Notes under the pieces: model-generated
Seen by the model: the letters and a program-made list of their open reading frames with translations, nothing else
Database searches by the model: none
Told to the model about the DNA's origin: nothing
Shown: piece by piece, positions 5,801 through 7,178 of the stretch
How positions within the stretch are numbered: the first letter of the stretch is position 1
Layout of the letters: each line of letters starts with the position of its first letter
Translations under genes and position numbers: made by a program
Source of the DNA: an uncultured Dialister sp.
GTDB lineage: Bacteria > Bacillota > Negativicutes > Veillonellales > Dialisteraceae
Direction: 5' to 3'
NCBI RefSeq assembly: GCF_900541605.1
Contig: NZ_UQKJ01000102.1
Span: forward strand, 1 to 7,178
Length of the DNA: 7,178 nucleotides

Positions 5801-5906
5801 AAGCGCCGCAGGCGAATCGGCTTTCCTGGTCGCTAACAGCTAGCAGCTAGAAGCCCTCACACGGACGCACATCACTCAGCCACCCGATACCCGGCCCGAA
5901 GGGCCT
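5801..5906 (+). repeat. Repeat block, direct copy of 2214-2313
   Basis: AAGCGCCGCAGGC, GCTTTCCTGG, AGCTAGCAGCTAGAAGCCC, AGCCACCCGATACCCGG and CCCGAAGGGCCT occur here in the order seen at 2214-2313. Confidence 0.85.
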
Positions 5907-6001
5907 GATCCGCTAAAGGCTCTGCACGTTCGAACGGCGCTCACTCAGCCACTGATTTGCTCACTCGAATCTTCCCACGGTCATTTCCTGTCCTTCCTCC
6001 G

Positions 6002-6010
6002 TGGTACACT
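6002..6010 (+). promoter_or_regulatory. Putative extended -10 promoter of the tandem peptidase gene
   Basis: TGGTACACT fits an extended -10 (TGn followed by a TACACT hexamer). No good -35 is visible at 17 bases upstream. Transcription from here would give a leader of roughly 25 bases before the ATG at 6043, with the ribosome site AAGGAGG at 6027-6033 inside it. Confidence 0.4.
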
Positions 6011-6042
6011 ATAGGCAGGAAACAAAAAGGAGGACGATAAAA

Positions 6043-6999
6043 ATGGCAGATGAAAAACCTTGGGACCGCTGGGCCCGGGAGACGAAGGGGAGAGTTCAGA
6101 CTCCCACCGGTTGGAACGGCGTTTCCGGCCTTGCGGACGTACCCTTTGAAAAGAAGAAACTGAACCGTTGGGCCTGGGACGATAATATTGTGAATACCCT
6201 ATGCCTTGCCACCGGGGAGAACTGGCGCACCGTATTCGGGGATATCTGTACCATCGGTTACCGGTTGGAAGCCATGCCCTTCAACCAGCCCGCTCTTCTG
6301 GCGTACATGGAGGAGCACCATTTCCCCCAGGTAGAAAGGGTGTACCATATGGGGGTGCGGGAATTCACACTGCTCCATGGGAAAGGTCGGTACGTGATTC
6401 TCCTGGACGGAGACTGCAACACCGGCACCAACATTGAAGACCTCACCTGCGCCGTGGTCCATGGCCATGTGACCGGAAACTTCGATGCCCGGGACTGTCT
6501 CGTCAAAAAGGCTTTTGAAATTCCGGAGGACTATACTGCGAGGGGGCCCGCACCGGCGCTGGTGCTGCCTGAGGATCATGGCACTTCGGGCATCCATCTC
6601 CGCCATGACCTCCTCCCGGGCTCTGCCATCCTGACCCGCACCGGTCCCGTCACCTCCGCCGTAGATGACTGCGTCATCCAGTCCCTGGCGGTGGTGACAG
6701 ACCGGTCCTGGCTCTCCATCTACGCCGAAGCCTGCGAGCTGGGATACAAATACCGCTGCATGCCCCATTCCTACCGTATGGTCAGGGAATTCATGAAGAA
6801 ACACGGCGGCCGGCAGCTTACATTGGAAAAAGGGGCTGCCAATAAAGTGGGCACCTTCGCCCGCACCCATCCGAAAGGCAGGTACATCCTTCCCTGCAAA
6901 GGCCACTGCACCGCCGCCATAGACGGTGTAGTCTACGACAGCTGCAGCTCGGAAGTGGTATACCTGTCGCCGATGATGGCATTCCAGGTGGGAGAGTGA
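6043..6999 (+). CDS. Tandem papain-like cysteine peptidase-fold protein, first domain inactive
   Basis: The start is the ATG at 6043: AAGGAGG lies 9 bases upstream, while the longer in-frame GTG at 6001 sits in the promoter-like region. The product has 318 residues and no signal peptide. Residues about 46-150 and 208-301 align with each other: DDN/DDC, ATGENW/VTDRSW, IGYRLEAMP/LGYKYRCMP, GKGRYVILLDGDC/PKGRYILPCKGHC, and NFDARDC/VYDSC. The second copy has the pattern of the small papain-like peptidase family common in phages and Firmicutes (DCVIRA, then KGH.TA..DG, then YD), with C210, H288 and D299 as the likely triad. In the first copy the Cys is N48 and the His is D124, plus an insertion of about nine residues, so it should be catalytically dead. 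The substrate is unknown. The gene is monocistronic in this window and more GC-rich than the ankyrin gene. The fold is assigned from motifs; activity is inference. Confidence 0.8.
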   Translation: MADEKPWDRWARETKGRVQTPTGWNGVSGLADVPFEKKKLNRWAWDDNIVNTLCLATGENWRTVFGDICTIGYRLEAMPFNQPALLAYMEEHHFPQVERVYHMGVREFTLLHGKGRYVILLDGDCNTGTNIEDLTCAVVHGHVTGNFDARDCLVKKAFEIPEDYTARGPAPALVLPEDHGTSGIHLRHDLLPGSAILTRTGPVTSAVDDCVIQSLAVVTDRSWLSIYAEACELGYKYRCMPHSYRMVREFMKKHGGRQLTLEKGAANKVGTFARTHPKGRYILPCKGHCTAAIDGVVYDSCSSEVVYLSPMMAFQVGE

Positions 7000-7071
7000 G
7001 ACAGTGAAATGTCAGACGGGACAGCAGCGTATAGAAGTTAGGAGTGAGGAGTGGTGGTGGCGGGAAAAAAA

Positions 7072-7142
7072 TTAGGAATGAGGAATGAGGAATTAGGAAT
7101 GAAGGTGGCGGCGCGGGAAAATTAGGAATTAGGAATGAGGAA
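7072..7142 (+). repeat. Heptamer tandem repeats TKAGGAA in two blocks
   Basis: Four units (TTAGGAA, TGAGGAA, TGAGGAA, TTAGGAA) run at 7072-7099 and three (TTAGGAA, TTAGGAA, TGAGGAA) at 7122-7142. They are separated by GGTGGCGGCGCGGG, and a similar GGTGGTGGCGGG precedes the first block, so the heptamers sit in a larger tandem of about 50 bases. Copy number differs from the inverted counterpart at 125-152. Confidence 0.85.
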
Positions 7143-7178
7143 TGGTGGTGGCGGCGCACAGATTGGGAAGCGCCGCCT
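7095..7178 (-). repeat. Inverted-repeat copy B, counterpart of 89-179
   Basis: It is the reverse complement of 89-179 with one heptamer fewer, ending CGCCGCCT at the last base of the window; it may continue outside. It begins about 95 bases after the peptidase stop. The stretch 7000-7054 holds nothing recognisable. Confidence 0.9.

Larger units (their letters stand above)
5467..5990. repeat. Non-coding mosaic of intergenic repeat modules (right array)
   Basis: About 520 bases without a gene between the 73-residue gene and the tandem peptidase. It holds modules shared with 1718-2439: a GTGGCTG plus hairpin unit beside the stop codon, CCTTGAG tandem units, a pyrimidine/purine hairpin, a block inverted relative to 1843-1900, a block repeated at 1-33, and a block directly repeated at 2214-2313. 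Near the right end, GTTCGAACGG (5929-5938) and CTCAGCCACTGATT repeat motifs of the left array. Confidence 0.75.

Noticed and set aside
6199..6906. Long minus-strand open frame opposite the peptidase gene
   Set aside because: It is antisense to a gene with clear domain motifs and a ribosome site; it is a by-product of GC-rich codon use and has no start signal of its own.
7072..7142. CRISPR array
   Set aside because: The repeated units are 7 bases and contiguous, with no unique spacers of 30-40 bases and no cas genes.
89..7178. The whole segment as a composite transposon with terminal inverted repeats
   Set aside because: No transposase or integrase is present, no target-site duplication can be judged at the window edge, and part of the repeat core recurs at 2034, which fits a dispersed repeat family better.

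Overview
The window reads as chromosomal DNA of a mid-G+C Firmicutes-type bacterium. Starts have strong AGGAGG-like ribosome binding sites and TTG is used as a start. Several protein families and the style of the intergenic repeats fit Negativicutes (Acidaminococcus or Dialister relatives), but this placement is an impression, not shown by any marker gene. Five intact protein genes and two decayed ones are supported. No RNA gene, CRISPR array, transposase or integrase was found.

Layout. 1-128: repeat DNA. 129-1631 (-): an archaeal-type AAA+ ATPase with a PD-(D/E)XK-like C-terminal domain, whose last ~16 codons and stop lie inside a dispersed repeat. 1632-1717: its promoter region. 1718-2439: a repeat mosaic without genes. 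2440-2493: terminator. 2514-3203 (-): secreted protein with an N-terminal surface-adhesin-E-like domain and a C-terminal Ada-like zinc site. 3204-4142: divergent intergenic region holding a frameshifted AP2/zinc-ribbon gene and a frameshifted secreted-protein gene. 4143-5219 (+): secreted ankyrin-repeat protein with an unrecognised C-terminal domain, followed 25 bases later by a 73-residue protein with a TTG start. 5467-5990: second repeat mosaic. 6043-6999 (+): a tandem papain-like-fold protein whose first domain has lost its catalytic Cys and His. 7000-7178: heptamer repeats and an inverted copy of the repeat at 89-179.

The centre (about 2500-5240) is visibly more AT-rich than its flanks. 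It carries two exported proteins and two gene remnants and is bracketed by two mosaics that share modules in both direct and inverted orientation. This looks like an accessory locus in a repeat-rich, recombination-prone site. The genes do not form an obvious pathway; only the ankyrin gene and the 73-residue gene look co-transcribed. The most notable points are the active/inactive tandem peptidase, the repeat-encoded C-terminus of the ATPase, and the modular hairpin repeats that share stem sequence but vary in the loop.
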